A stretch of 64,000 nt of DNA from Bradyrhizobium sp. 199 (GCF_023073355.1 NZ_JADPJI010000008.1:310001-374000), one strand, 5' to 3'. Shown: positions 51,872-61,287, counted from the first letter of the stretch. Notes: generated by a model from the letters alone, not told the origin. Program-made: numbers and translations.

Positions 51872-52692
51872 CTCCGAGGCAAATCATCGGCAAGATCGGC
51901 CTGTGGTTCTCGGTGTTCGTCATCGTGTCGCCGGCAATCCTGTTCTTCCTCTGGATGGCGTCGCTGTCGCTCAAATTCGAGATCGACAATGCCGCCTATC
52001 CGCCGGTGTTCATTCCCGAGCATGTCGCCTGGAAAAACTATGCCGACGTGCTCGCCTCCAACCGCTTCCTGACCTATTTCATCAACAGCCTGGTCGTGAC
52101 AGGCAGCGCGACGTTGCTTGCGCTGCTCGTGGGTGTCCCCGCCGGTTACGGCATCGCGCGGATGGCCGCGCACAAATCCGCGATCGTGATCCTGATCGCC
52201 CGTATCACGCCGGGATTGTCCTACCTGATCCCGCTGTTTCTGATGTTCCAGTGGCTGGGACTGCTCGGCACGCTGGTGCCGCAGATCATCATCCACCTCG
52301 TGGTGACGGTGCCGATCGTGATCTGGATCATGATCGGCTATTTCGAGACGACACCGCTGGAGCTGGAAGAAGCAGCCCTCATCGACGGCGCCACACGCTG
52401 GCAGGTCTTCCGCCATGTCGCCCTGCCGATCGCCAAGCCCGGCATCGCCGTCGCCTTCATCCTGGCCGTGATCTTCTCCTGGAACAATTTTGTGTTCGGC
52501 ATCGTGCTGGCCGGACGCGAGACCCGCACTTTGCCCGTCGCCGTCTACAACATGATCTCGTTCGATCAATTGAGCTGGGGCCCGCTGGCGGCCGCCGCGC
52601 TCATCGTGACATTCCCGGTGCTGCTGCTGACGGTGTTCGCCCAGCGACAGATCGTCGCCGGGCTCACCGCAGGGGCTGTCAAGGGCGGGTAG
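51868..52692 (+). CDS. Sugar ABC transporter permease (MalG type)
   Basis: 274 residues from ATG 51868, overlapping the upstream stop (ATGA). Six helices with the EAA motif LEEAALIDGATRWQVFRHVA and a final LTAGAVKGG end that is the usual MalG C-terminus (VRGLTAGAVKG type). It completes the permease pair. No ATPase gene follows: the next gene is convergent and its stop codon abuts this one. The importer therefore depends on an ATPase coded elsewhere. Confidence 0.92.
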   Translation: MTPRQIIGKIGLWFSVFVIVSPAILFFLWMASLSLKFEIDNAAYPPVFIPEHVAWKNYADVLASNRFLTYFINSLVVTGSATLLALLVGVPAGYGIARMAAHKSAIVILIARITPGLSYLIPLFLMFQWLGLLGTLVPQIIIHLVVTVPIVIWIMIGYFETTPLELEEAALIDGATRWQVFRHVALPIAKPGIAVAFILAVIFSWNNFVFGIVLAGRETRTLPVAVYNMISFDQLSWGPLAAAALIVTFPVLLLTVFAQRQIVAGLTAGAVKGG

Positions 52693-54357
52693 CTATTCCG
52701 CGGGTGCCGCCGTCATCTCCGCATGCGGCATGTAGTTCTCGCTGGTTCGCCGGCTGAGAGCGTACAGGCCGGCGGCCATCACGGCGTAGGCGAAAGCGAC
52801 GGCTGGCGTGACGCCGAACCCTCCGCCGATGCCGACGGCCTCGCCGTGCATGAAGCCGAAATAGGTCAGGACCGCACCGACCAGCGCGAAGCCCGATGCC
52901 TTCTCGAACTCGTGTTCGATGATGAAGACGCCGATCGCGCCCAGGATGAGGCCACCGAGGATGGACCCGCCGCCCATGATCTCGAGTCCGTGATAGAACA
53001 CGCCCTGCTGAGGCAGCGCGGCGATCGCGGCCGCTTTCACTGCGTCGGCCTTGTCGGCGGCCATGCCGCCGACGGTTGCCGCCGCATTCATGGTCGAGGC
53101 CAGCACGGTGTCGACCTGGAGCTTGGCCCACGCGGCCAGATGCGGCGTCAGCGCCAGCACGATCGCAGGCGCGTGCTTGATCGGCGTGGTCTGGAACGCC
53201 TGAGCGCCGATGAGCATGCCGATGTAGAGCAGGATCGGCGAGATCGCGACGACGGGCACGAGCGCCAGCAGCACCGAGATGATGCCGAACCACGCCAGCA
53301 CGATCACCATGATGCCGGTTGCGGCCGAGTAGCCGATGCGGCCGCCCATCGCCTTCCAGCCGGGATGGCCGATATAGACGGCGTTGATGAAGGGGTTGCC
53401 CATCAGGCAGCCAATCAGGCTGACGACGCCGTCGGCCGTGAGTACCCGCGTGGTCGGATATTCGTCGCCGGCGGCTTCCGCACTCTCGACATTGTCCATG
53501 GCTTCGACGAGGTCGTAGATGCCGAATGGGATCGCGGTGACGAGAATGATGCCGAGGAATTCGAAGCCGGAGAAGACGTAGCCCACGGCGGGAAGCGGCA
53601 CCGAGAAGCCAAAATTGGCAAACGCTGCGCCAACACCCGCGATGCTCAATCCACCGAGGCCCAGCCCGAACAGGTTCGAGCCCCATGCGATGATCATGCC
53701 AACGGCGATGGCGATCAGGCCTGCGGGAATGCCGCGCGGATATCTCACGCCGCCGAACCAGCTCACCAGGATGATGGCGAAGCAGACGAGGCCGATCTGC
53801 GGCGTCATGTACATTTCCAGCGCCGGCCGCATCGAGATGAAGGTGACGGAGACGCCAGCGAGCGTGCCAAGCAGCGCCGCGCGCGGCGTGATCCTGCGAA
53901 TGAACGGCGCAATGAAGCCGCCGATCATGAGGATGAAGCTCTGGAAAAACACCCAGACCAGGCCCGCGGACCAGCCCTTGAGCGGGTCACCGGTTTTCAG
54001 CGTGATCGGCAGCATGATGACGAAGGTGACGATGAACATATGCGGCACGCTGACGCCCGAGGGCAGCGCGCAGACATCGTTGCGGCCGGTCCTTTGCGCC
54101 AGACGGTAAGCGAGGTAGGCATAGTAGAAAGTCGAGAGGCACATCATCAGCCCGAGCGCGGGCAGGATGCGGCCGAACACCAGACTGTCCGGCATCTTCA
54201 AGACGAAGCGCAACAGTCCCGTGAGCACCAGCATGTTGACGAGAATGTTGGTGCCGAAGCCGAAAAACGCATTCCAGTCGCCCGACGTCCATAGTGCCGG
54301 CTTGAACCCGGACGTCTTGATCTCAGACTTGCCCGCGGTCCCCGTCAATGTGCTCAT
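52693..54357 (-). CDS. NCS2/AzgA-like permease (purine/xanthine-uracil type)
   Basis: 554 residues with 12-14 membrane helices. FGFGTNILVNMLVLTGLLRF near the N-terminus, VCALPSGVSVPHMFIVTFVI, and GDEYPTTRVLTADGVVSLIG with GNPFINAVYIGHPGWKAMGG resemble nucleobase permeases of the NCS2/AzgA group. It is longer than typical NCS2 members (about 450) because of an added cytoplasmic loop near 425-450. The ATG overlaps the TGA of the cysteine hydrolase gene by four bases, so both are co-translated. This points to uptake of the substrate of that hydrolase or its precursor. Confidence 0.82.
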   Translation of the reverse strand: MSTLTGTAGKSEIKTSGFKPALWTSGDWNAFFGFGTNILVNMLVLTGLLRFVLKMPDSLVFGRILPALGLMMCLSTFYYAYLAYRLAQRTGRNDVCALPSGVSVPHMFIVTFVIMLPITLKTGDPLKGWSAGLVWVFFQSFILMIGGFIAPFIRRITPRAALLGTLAGVSVTFISMRPALEMYMTPQIGLVCFAIILVSWFGGVRYPRGIPAGLIAIAVGMIIAWGSNLFGLGLGGLSIAGVGAAFANFGFSVPLPAVGYVFSGFEFLGIILVTAIPFGIYDLVEAMDNVESAEAAGDEYPTTRVLTADGVVSLIGCLMGNPFINAVYIGHPGWKAMGGRIGYSAATGIMVIVLAWFGIISVLLALVPVVAISPILLYIGMLIGAQAFQTTPIKHAPAIVLALTPHLAAWAKLQVDTVLASTMNAAATVGGMAADKADAVKAAAIAALPQQGVFYHGLEIMGGGSILGGLILGAIGVFIIEHEFEKASGFALVGAVLTYFGFMHGEAVGIGGGFGVTPAVAFAYAVMAAGLYALSRRTSENYMPHAEMTAAPAE

Positions 54358-55064
54358 GATGTCACCCCTTTGGTCGAAGCCTTCATTGCCTCCAAGACTG
54401 CGGCTGAGGTTGCGACCCAGCCGAAGATGCCGCCCTGGGCCTTGATCATCTTCAGGCCCATCTCGTGAAACTCGGGGAAGTAGGACGCGCAGCCGTCCGA
54501 CATGACGACGCAGCGGTAGCCGCGGTCATTGGCCTCGCGCACCGTGGTGTTGACACACACTTCGGTGGTGACGCCGCACACCAGCAGATTTTCGATGCCG
54601 TATTTCTCCAGCACGTCGGCAAGCTCGGTGGCGTAGAACGCGCCCTTGCCGGGCTTGTCGATCACGACCTCGCTGTCGAGCGGATAGAGCTCGGGAATGA
54701 TGTCGTGGCCGGCCTCGCCGCGGATGAGAATGCGGCCCATCGGGCCGGGATCGCCGATGCGAAGGCTCGGCGCGCCGCGCTCGACCTTCGCCGGAGGCGC
54801 ATCGGAAAGATCGGGCAGATGGCCCTCGCGGGTGTGGATCACCAGCATGCCGGTATCGCGCGCAGCCGTCAGCACCGCGCCGATCGGCTTCACCGCGCGC
54901 GCGAGCTGGCTGACGTCGTTGCCAAGCGTCTCGCCGAAGCCGCCCGGCTCCATGAAGTCGCGCTGCATGTCGATGATCAGAAGCGCGGTGGCGGTCCAGT
55001 CGAGCTCGATCGGCTCAGGCTCGGCGCTGATAACGCCCAATGTCGGCTTGCTTGAACTCAGCAT
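54354..55064 (-). CDS. Cysteine hydrolase, biuret-hydrolase-like (isochorismatase superfamily)
   Basis: 236 residues from ATG 55064. The catalytic triad positions are Asp in ALLIIDMQRDFMEPGG, Lys in IDKPGKGAFYAT and Cys in VCGVTTEVCVNTTVREANDR. HTREGHLPDLSDAPPAK and RILIRGEAGHDIIPELYPLD agree with rhizobial biuret amidohydrolase (BiuH) as I remember it. It should cleave a small amide such as biuret or a related ureide in the cytoplasm. It is the first gene of a two-gene operon with the NCS2 permease. Exact substrate is inference. Confidence 0.85.
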   Translation of the reverse strand: MLSSSKPTLGVISAEPEPIELDWTATALLIIDMQRDFMEPGGFGETLGNDVSQLARAVKPIGAVLTAARDTGMLVIHTREGHLPDLSDAPPAKVERGAPSLRIGDPGPMGRILIRGEAGHDIIPELYPLDSEVVIDKPGKGAFYATELADVLEKYGIENLLVCGVTTEVCVNTTVREANDRGYRCVVMSDGCASYFPEFHEMGLKMIKAQGGIFGWVATSAAVLEAMKASTKGVTS

Positions 55065-55257
55065 GACACCCGCCCTCGCGAGAACTGTGCCAGGAGTTCT
55101 GCAAGCGCCGTGCCATTGTGTACAATTGCGGTGGCGCGTGGACGGCAGGGGAATTCGCAGCACGCTCAGAAACTTACGCGAAAAGCCGACGCCTGCTTAT
55201 TCTCTGTGCGCCGGCTTTGCGACGTGCATTTGCTTAAAGGATGAGCGCCCTCCGCTC

Positions 55258-55360
55258 GTCATTCTGGGGCGACGCGAAGCGTCGAGCCCGGAATCCATCA
55301 GGCGCCAAGGCCCGCGGTAAAATGGATTCCGGGTTCGCACGACGCGCGCCCCGGGATGAC
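55258..55360. repeat. Interspersed palindromic element
   Basis: GTCATTCTGGGGCGACGCGAAGCGTCGAGCCCGGAATCCAT is mirrored by ATGGATTCCGGGTTCGCACGACGCGCGCCCCGGGATGAC. It is the same class as 23598-23671 with a longer middle, between the hydrolase and hot-dog genes. Confidence 0.85.
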
Positions 55361-55367
55361 GATGAGA

Positions 55368-56321
55368 CTACCGCCCCGTCCCATACAGCTGCCGATACTC
55401 TTCCTCATACGGCGCATAGGACTCCTTCAGCGTCGCCATGTTGAGCAGCATGGTTGCCACCAACGTGCCCGCCTTGTCGAACACGCGCGTCTTGGCCCAG
55501 GCGCTTTCGGTGCGGCGGCTGCCGGAGAGCGCGACCACCTCGCGCTCGACCTCGTACTCTTCGTCGACGAACAGCGGGCCCTTCACCATCCGGATCTCCT
55601 GGTCGGCGAACAGGCCGACGGCCGGGCCTTTGGCGGGCAGCGGATCGTCCTTGGAGCGATACTGGAATAGCACGCTCAGCATCTCCATCGGAATGATGGG
55701 CTTGCGCCACGGATTGTCGGCGCTGGAGTAGTACGGCGAGCTCTCGGTGATGACAGCGAGCTTCTGCCGGAGGGAGAACGGATAGAGCTCGCCCATGATC
55801 TGGTCGAACGCCATCCGCACGGTCTGGCGCTTGCTGGTCTGCGCCACTTTCAGGTCACGCAGAATCACGGGATCGGCGAGCGGCTTGAGTTCGGCAAGGC
55901 GCGCTTCGAGCGCGGTCGCCGCGTACGGCTCGCCGACCGAGGCCGTGCCGCGCAGCACCTCGGTGCCGTCGCGCTTGACCATCTGGATCTGGCACTGGCG
56001 CGTAGCGGGCGACGGCTTTGACAGGATGGCCTGCACCTCCTCGCCTTCGTAACAGACGCTGCGGTAGTGCGCGGAGAGACATCCCGTTTCGAACCACGCC
56101 CGTCCCCATAGCCGTTCGCCAAGCGGTGCAAACTGGCTGAAATGGGTCGGCCCCTCGATCGTACCGCCCTTGAAGCCCAGCTTCTGGGCGGTGGCATCGT
56201 CATGGATCGAGGCGTGCGCGTCGTACGTTTGCGCCTGCAGCATCTGGCGCGGCTGCCGCCACGGGCCGATCAGCGCCTCGGCGCTCTCGGCGATCTCGGT
56301 GTCGAATGCGTTTGCAGTCAT
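55368..56321 (-). CDS. MaoC-like double hot-dog acyl-CoA dehydratase-type protein
   Basis: 317 residues from ATG 56321. Two hot-dog halves can be seen: the first carries IHDDATAQKLGFKGGTIEGP and LSAHYRSVCYEGEEVQAILS; the second begins near 185 with PIIPMEMLSVLFQYRSKDDP. The MaoC-type Asp/His pair (AHASIHDDAT) is suggestive. Such proteins hydrate or dehydrate acyl-CoA. No signal peptide. It is divergent from the indolepyruvate oxidoreductase gene, with about 165 bases between the starts that must hold both promoters. Confidence 0.8.
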   Translation of the reverse strand: MTANAFDTEIAESAEALIGPWRQPRQMLQAQTYDAHASIHDDATAQKLGFKGGTIEGPTHFSQFAPLGERLWGRAWFETGCLSAHYRSVCYEGEEVQAILSKPSPATRQCQIQMVKRDGTEVLRGTASVGEPYAATALEARLAELKPLADPVILRDLKVAQTSKRQTVRMAFDQIMGELYPFSLRQKLAVITESSPYYSSADNPWRKPIIPMEMLSVLFQYRSKDDPLPAKGPAVGLFADQEIRMVKGPLFVDEEYEVEREVVALSGSRRTESAWAKTRVFDKAGTLVATMLLNMATLKESYAPYEEEYRQLYGTGR

Positions 56322-56486
56322 GGTGCTCTCCAATCGCAGCCATGACTAGCAGGAGCGCCACGGATGCGGCCAGCGATATTGACTTCGCCCGCCCATGCTC
56401 TTGACTGTCACAATTCGCGTCGCGCAGCCGCCTATCCCTCCCGCCGCGCAAACCCTGCGCCGAACAAGAAGACGAGGACTCCTGAA

Positions 56487-59400
56487 ATGACGCTGTTGCA
56501 GGTCGAGCTGGACGATAAATACCGGCTCGAATCGAAGCGGATCTTCCTGTCCGGCACACAAGCCCTGGTCCGCCTGCCCATGTTGCAGCGCGAACGCGAC
56601 CGGCTTCAGGGGCTCAATACCGGCGGCTTCATCTCGGGCTATCGCGGTTCCCCGCTTGGCATGTACGATCACGCCCTGTGGCGCGCGAAGTCGCACCTTC
56701 AGCAGCACGACATCGCCTTCGTCCCCGGACTGAACGAGGACCTTGCGGCGACCGCCGTCTGGGGCAGCCAGCAGGTCGGCCTGTTTCCCGGCGCCAAGGT
56801 CGATGGCGTGTTCGGCATCTGGTACGGCAAGGGGCCCGGCGTCGACCGCTCGGTCGATGCGCTCAAGCATGCCAATGCGGCGGGTACCTCGCGGAATGGC
56901 GGCGTGCTGGCGCTGGCCGGCGACGACCATGGCTGCCAGTCCTCGACGCTGGCGCATCAGAGCGAGCAGGTGTTCGCGGCGGCGCTGATCCCGGTGATCA
57001 ATCCCGCGACGCTCCAGGACTATCTCGACCTCGGCATCGTTGGCTTCGCGCTGTCCCGCTTCTCCGGCTGCTGGGTCGGCTTCAAGGCGATCAGCGAGGC
57101 CGTCGAGAGCTCCGCCTCGATTGACAGCGATCCCGAACGCATCCGGATCAAGCTGCCCGATGATTTCGAGATGCCCCCCGGCGGCCTCAACATCCGCTGG
57201 CCGGATCCGCCGCTGGAGGCCGAGAGGCGCCTGTTCGGCCCGAAGATGGCCGCAGTGCAGGCCTTTGCCCGCGCCAACCAGCTCGATCGCATCGTGCTCG
57301 ATTCAAAGCCGGCGCGGCTCGGCATCGTCGCGACCGGCAAGGCGTATCTCGATCTGCGCCAGGCACTCGCCGACTTGGGCATTACCGACAAGGGCGCGCA
57401 GGATCTGGGCCTTCGCATCTACAAGGTCGCTTTGACCTGGCCGCTGGAGGAAAGCGGCGCGAAACGTTTTGCCGAGGGTCTCCAGGACGTGCTCGTGGTC
57501 GAGGAGAAGCGCGGCTTCATCGAAGACCAGCTGATGCGCATCCTCTACAATATCGATGCATCCAGGCGCCCGACTGTCACCGGCAAGCGCGACGAAACCG
57601 GCGCGCCGCTGTTGCCGAGCGAAGGCGAGCTGACGCCGACCATCGTGGCGGGCGCGCTGGTGGCACGCTTGCGCAAGCTCGGCCATCACAGCCCCTTGCT
57701 GGAGCAGCGCCTCGCGCGCCTCGAAGCCTTCGACAACTCCGTCACGTCAAGCGCGCCGATCAAGCTCGCGCGCACGCCGTTCTTCTGCTCGGGCTGTCCG
57801 CACAACACCTCGACGCGCGTGCCCGAAGGCAGCCGCGCCATGGCCGGCATCGGCTGCCACGGCATGGCGCTGAGCATGCCGACCCGTCGCACCGATCTGA
57901 TCTCGCATATGGGCGCCGAGGGGGTGAACTGGATCGGCCAGTCGCCCTTCACGACCGAGACCCACATCTTCCAGAATCTCGGCGACGGCACCTACACCCA
58001 TTCCGGGTTGCTCGCCCTGCGCGCGGCATCGGCCGCCGGCATCAGCATCACCTACAAGATCCTCTACAACGACGCCGTCGCGATGACCGGCGGCCAACCG
58101 GCCGAAGGCGCGTTCAACGTCGCGCAGATCGCACATCAGGTCTGGGCCGAGGGTGTCAAGCGGCTCGCGATCGTCTCGGACGATCCCGGCAAGTACCCGC
58201 AAGGAAACTACTTCCCGCAAGGCGCGACCACCCATCATCGCCGCGAGCTCGACGCGGTGCAGCGCGAGCTGCGCGACATCAAGGGCCTCACGGTCATCAT
58301 CTACGACCAGACCTGCGCCGCGGAAAAACGTCGCCGTCGCAAGCGCGGGCTCTATCCCGACCCCGCAAAACGCGCCTTCATCAACGAGCTCGTCTGCGAA
58401 GGCTGCGGTGACTGCTCGCAGGCCTCCAACTGCGTCTCGGTGCAGCCGCTGGAGACCGAGTTCGGCCGCAAGCGCCAGATCGACCAGTCGAACTGCAACA
58501 AGGACTATTCCTGCGTCGAAGGCTTTTGCCCGAGCTTCGTCACCGTGCACGGCGGCACGCCGAAGCGCATGAAGACGTCGGCCGTCGATTCCGGACAATT
58601 GTTCGCCGACCTGCCGCTGCCGCCCATGCGTGAGCTTGATCGACCCTACAACATCCTCGTCACCGGGATCGGCGGCACTGGCGTCATCACCATCGGCGCC
58701 CTGCTCGGCATGGCCGCGCATGTCGACCGCCGCGGCTGCTCGGCGCTGGATTTCACGGGCCTGTCGCAGAAGAACGGCGCGGTGATGAGCCATGTCCGCA
58801 TCGCCCCGAAGCCGGAGGACATCTCAGCGGTTCGCATCACCACCGGCGGCGCCGATGTCATACTCGGCTGCGACATGATCGTCTCGGCGGGTCCCGCCGC
58901 GCTCAGCCGCGCCGAACGCGGCGTAACGAAAGCGTATATTAACGCCGATCTGCAACCGACCGCGAGCTTCGTGCAAAACCCCGATCTCGATTTCGAGATG
59001 GGCACGATGCAGACCGTGCTGCGCGACGCCGTCGGCGACAAGAATCTCGACATCATCGACGCGACGGGCGTTGCTTCAGCGCTGATGGGCGATTCTATCG
59101 CGACCAATCCCTTCATGCTCGGCTTCGCCTTCCAGAAGGGCGCGATCCCGCTGTCGCTGGAAGCCCTGCTCCGCGCCTTCGAGATCAACGGCGCGGCGAT
59201 CGAGATGAACAAGCTTGCCTTCACCTGGGGGCGCCTTGCCGCCCACGATATGTCGCGGGTGCGCAGCGTGCTCCAGTTCAAGGACAGGGCATCAGCGCCG
59301 GTGAAATCGCTCGAAGACATCATCGCGACCCGCGCCGAATTCCTGACCGGCTATCAGGACAAGGCCTATTCCGACCGCTACGTCGCGGCCGTTGCCAAGG

Positions 59401-59963
59401 TGCGCATGGCCGAGAATGCGGCCTCGCCGGCGTCCACGGAGCTGACCGAGGCCGTCGCGAAAAACCTGTTCAAGCTGATGTCCTACAAGGACGAGTACGA
59501 GGTCGCGCGGCTCTACACCGATGGCAGCTTTGCGAAGAAAGTGTCGGAGAAATTCGACGGCGACTTCGCGCTGAAGTACCACCTCGCTCCGCCGATCTTC
59601 GCCAAGCGCGACAAGACAACGGGTCGTCTTCAGAAACAGGAATTCGGCGGCCGGATGATCCACGCCTTCCGCGCGCTGGCCAGGCTGAAGTTCCTGCGCG
59701 GCGGCGCGTTCGATCCGTTCGGCCGCACGGAGGAGCGCCGGACCGAGCGCAAGCTGGTCGAGGATTATCTCGCCATGATCGACCAGCGCATCGCGGGACT
59801 GAAAGCAGCGCAGATTCCGCTGCTGGCACGGCTCGCTCGCGTGCCGGAAACGATCCGCGGCTTCGGCCACGTCAAGGAAGCCAATATCAAGCTGGCGACC
59901 GCCGAGACGGCGCGGCTGCAAGCGGAGCTGGAGAACAGCCGCTTTGCGGCGGCGGCGGAGTAG
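56487..59963 (+). CDS. Indolepyruvate ferredoxin oxidoreductase, fused alpha-beta
   Basis: 1158 residues from ATG 56487 (GACGAGGACTCCTGAA upstream); upstream open codons are rejected. The N-terminal half is the pyrimidine/TPP part (GGFISGYRGSPLGMYDH, RNGGVLALAGDDHGCQSSTL), with a FFCSGCPHNTSTRVPEG motif and TPP site IGCHGMAL. A [4Fe-4S] ferredoxin segment lies at CEGCGDCSQASNCVSV with CNKDYSCVEGFC. The C-terminal gamma domain contains TGIGGTGVITIGALLG. It oxidises aryl 2-oxo acids to acyl-CoA, reducing ferredoxin, in aromatic amino acid catabolism. All parts are present and in frame. Confidence 0.93.
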   Translation: MTLLQVELDDKYRLESKRIFLSGTQALVRLPMLQRERDRLQGLNTGGFISGYRGSPLGMYDHALWRAKSHLQQHDIAFVPGLNEDLAATAVWGSQQVGLFPGAKVDGVFGIWYGKGPGVDRSVDALKHANAAGTSRNGGVLALAGDDHGCQSSTLAHQSEQVFAAALIPVINPATLQDYLDLGIVGFALSRFSGCWVGFKAISEAVESSASIDSDPERIRIKLPDDFEMPPGGLNIRWPDPPLEAERRLFGPKMAAVQAFARANQLDRIVLDSKPARLGIVATGKAYLDLRQALADLGITDKGAQDLGLRIYKVALTWPLEESGAKRFAEGLQDVLVVEEKRGFIEDQLMRILYNIDASRRPTVTGKRDETGAPLLPSEGELTPTIVAGALVARLRKLGHHSPLLEQRLARLEAFDNSVTSSAPIKLARTPFFCSGCPHNTSTRVPEGSRAMAGIGCHGMALSMPTRRTDLISHMGAEGVNWIGQSPFTTETHIFQNLGDGTYTHSGLLALRAASAAGISITYKILYNDAVAMTGGQPAEGAFNVAQIAHQVWAEGVKRLAIVSDDPGKYPQGNYFPQGATTHHRRELDAVQRELRDIKGLTVIIYDQTCAAEKRRRRKRGLYPDPAKRAFINELVCEGCGDCSQASNCVSVQPLETEFGRKRQIDQSNCNKDYSCVEGFCPSFVTVHGGTPKRMKTSAVDSGQLFADLPLPPMRELDRPYNILVTGIGGTGVITIGALLGMAAHVDRRGCSALDFTGLSQKNGAVMSHVRIAPKPEDISAVRITTGGADVILGCDMIVSAGPAALSRAERGVTKAYINADLQPTASFVQNPDLDFEMGTMQTVLRDAVGDKNLDIIDATGVASALMGDSIATNPFMLGFAFQKGAIPLSLEALLRAFEINGAAIEMNKLAFTWGRLAAHDMSRVRSVLQFKDRASAPVKSLEDIIATRAEFLTGYQDKAYSDRYVAAVAKVRMAENAASPASTELTEAVAKNLFKLMSYKDEYEVARLYTDGSFAKKVSEKFDGDFALKYHLAPPIFAKRDKTTGRLQKQEFGGRMIHAFRALARLKFLRGGAFDPFGRTEERRTERKLVEDYLAMIDQRIAGLKAAQIPLLARLARVPETIRGFGHVKEANIKLATAETARLQAELENSRFAAAAE

Positions 59964-59989
59964 CGCCCGGGCTATTGCCGCACGCACCG

Positions 59990-60089
59990 CTGTCATCGCG
60001 CGCGAAGGCGGGCGATCCAGACGCCGCAGCGCTCGTTGGAATCTCGTAGTCTCTGCACTACTGGATGCCCGCCTTCGCGGGCATGACAG
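59990..60089. repeat. Interspersed palindromic element
   Basis: CTGTCATCGCGCGCGAAGGCGGGCGATCCAG is answered by CTGGATGCCCGCCTTCGCGGGCATGACAG, with a degenerate centre. It lies directly after the indolepyruvate oxidoreductase gene and could act as its 3'-end structure. Confidence 0.85.
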
Positions 60090-60222
60090 TTGGGAAGATG
60101 GCTAGACCGGTGTCGTTGCGGCGTTTGTAGGTCTCATGCGCCGGTATCATGCGGCAAGGGTCGGGACGCGAGGCATGACACCGTCATATTCCGCCCGGAC
60201 CGTCGAGCGCTTTATTTTTTGG

Positions 60223-60267
60223 ACATGATCTTAACGGAAAACCGCTTCGCACTTTTCCGGATCATGT
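60223..60267. repeat. 45-bp palindrome, second copy (ACATGATC...GATCATGT)
   Basis: ACATGATCTTAACGGAAAAC, a CGCTTCG centre and CACTTTTCCGGATCATGT. It matches the element at 24945-24989 over most of its length. Its right arm contains the stop codon (TGA, 60262-60264 minus) of the HtrA-type protease gene, so the repeat invades the coding end. Confidence 0.85.
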
Positions 60268-61287
60268 GCTGCGTTGCGGCTTGCGCTCGATCGGGTCGAT
60301 GTCGATGGCCCGCAGGCGGCCGAGCCGCAGCACCTCCATGGCAAGCCGCCGGCCGATGCGATCGCGATCGAGCACGCGGATCAAATCGTCGACCCCGTTG
60401 ATGCCGACACCGTCCAGCCTGATCACGACATCGCCCGGGAGCAGGCCCGCCTTCGCCGCCGGTCCATCCGGCTCGATCTGCGCGAGCAGCGCGCCCATCT
60501 TGTTCTCGACCCCGGCGAGCACCGCGTGCCGCCGAGGGACCGGTGCCGTCTGTCCGGCAACGCCGATATAGGCGCGGCGGACATAGCCGTGGCGGATGAT
60601 CTCCGACAGCACGAATTGCGCGGTGTTGCTGGCAACCGCGAAGCAGATGCCTTGAGCACCGTTGATGATGGCAGTGTTGATGCCGATCACCTCGGCATTC
60701 GACGAGACCAGGGGACCACCGGAATTGCCGGGATTGAGCGCGGCATCGGTCTGGATCACGTCCTCGATGGTGCGGCCACTGACCGAGCGGATTGAGCGTC
60801 CGAGCGCCGAGACCACGCCGGCGGTCACGGTCGATTCGAAGCCGAGCGGATTGCCGATCGCGATCACGAGCTGGCCGCGACGCAAATTCTTGGAGTTGCC
60901 GAGCGCGGCATAGGGCAGATGCCGCGAGCCATTGGCCCGCAGCAGCGTAAGATCGGTGTCGGGATCGACGCCGAGCACCTGGGCCTCGCCGACATGGCCC
61001 TCGACGTCGCGCAGCCGGATCTCCCTGGAGGAGCCGACCACATGGCTGTTGGTGAGAACGAGTCCGTCCGGCGAGATCACGATGCCCGAGCCGAGCCCGC
61101 CGCGTTCGCGGCCGTTCGGCACTTTCGGCCCGGTCTCGACGCGCACGACGGCAGGGCCGACGCGGTCGGTCACGTCGATCACGGCATTGGAATAGGCGTC
61201 CAGCAAGGCCCGGTCGTCGACCGCAGCAGACGCTGTCGTTCGCGATGAGGGTGCGTCATCGACGATATCTGAGGTGAAGTCCAACAT
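60262..61287 (-). CDS. HtrA/Deg-type serine protease with one PDZ domain, no signal peptide
   Basis: 341 residues. The trypsin-like domain has the triad His in VLTNSHVVGSS, Asp in GVDPDTDLTLLRANG and Ser in LNPGNSGGPLV. A single PDZ domain follows (GALLAQIEPDGPAAKAGLLP, then GDVVIRLDGVGINGVDDLIR). The N-terminus MLDFTSDIVDDAPSSR has no signal or membrane segment, so it appears cytoplasmic, unlike DegP. AGGACT precedes the ATG. The stop is supplied by a palindromic repeat. It lies downstream of the GMC genes on the same strand, 93 bases away. Confidence 0.9.
   Translation of the reverse strand: MLDFTSDIVDDAPSSRTTASAAVDDRALLDAYSNAVIDVTDRVGPAVVRVETGPKVPNGRERGGLGSGIVISPDGLVLTNSHVVGSSREIRLRDVEGHVGEAQVLGVDPDTDLTLLRANGSRHLPYAALGNSKNLRRGQLVIAIGNPLGFESTVTAGVVSALGRSIRSVSGRTIEDVIQTDAALNPGNSGGPLVSSNAEVIGINTAIINGAQGICFAVASNTAQFVLSEIIRHGYVRRAYIGVAGQTAPVPRRHAVLAGVENKMGALLAQIEPDGPAAKAGLLPGDVVIRLDGVGINGVDDLIRVLDRDRIGRRLAMEVLRLGRLRAIDIDPIERKPQRST

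Noticed and set aside
52723..54294. A 523-codon plus-strand frame opposite the NCS2 permease
   Set aside because: Asp/Arg/His-rich shadow of the permease gene; no ribosome-binding site or motif.
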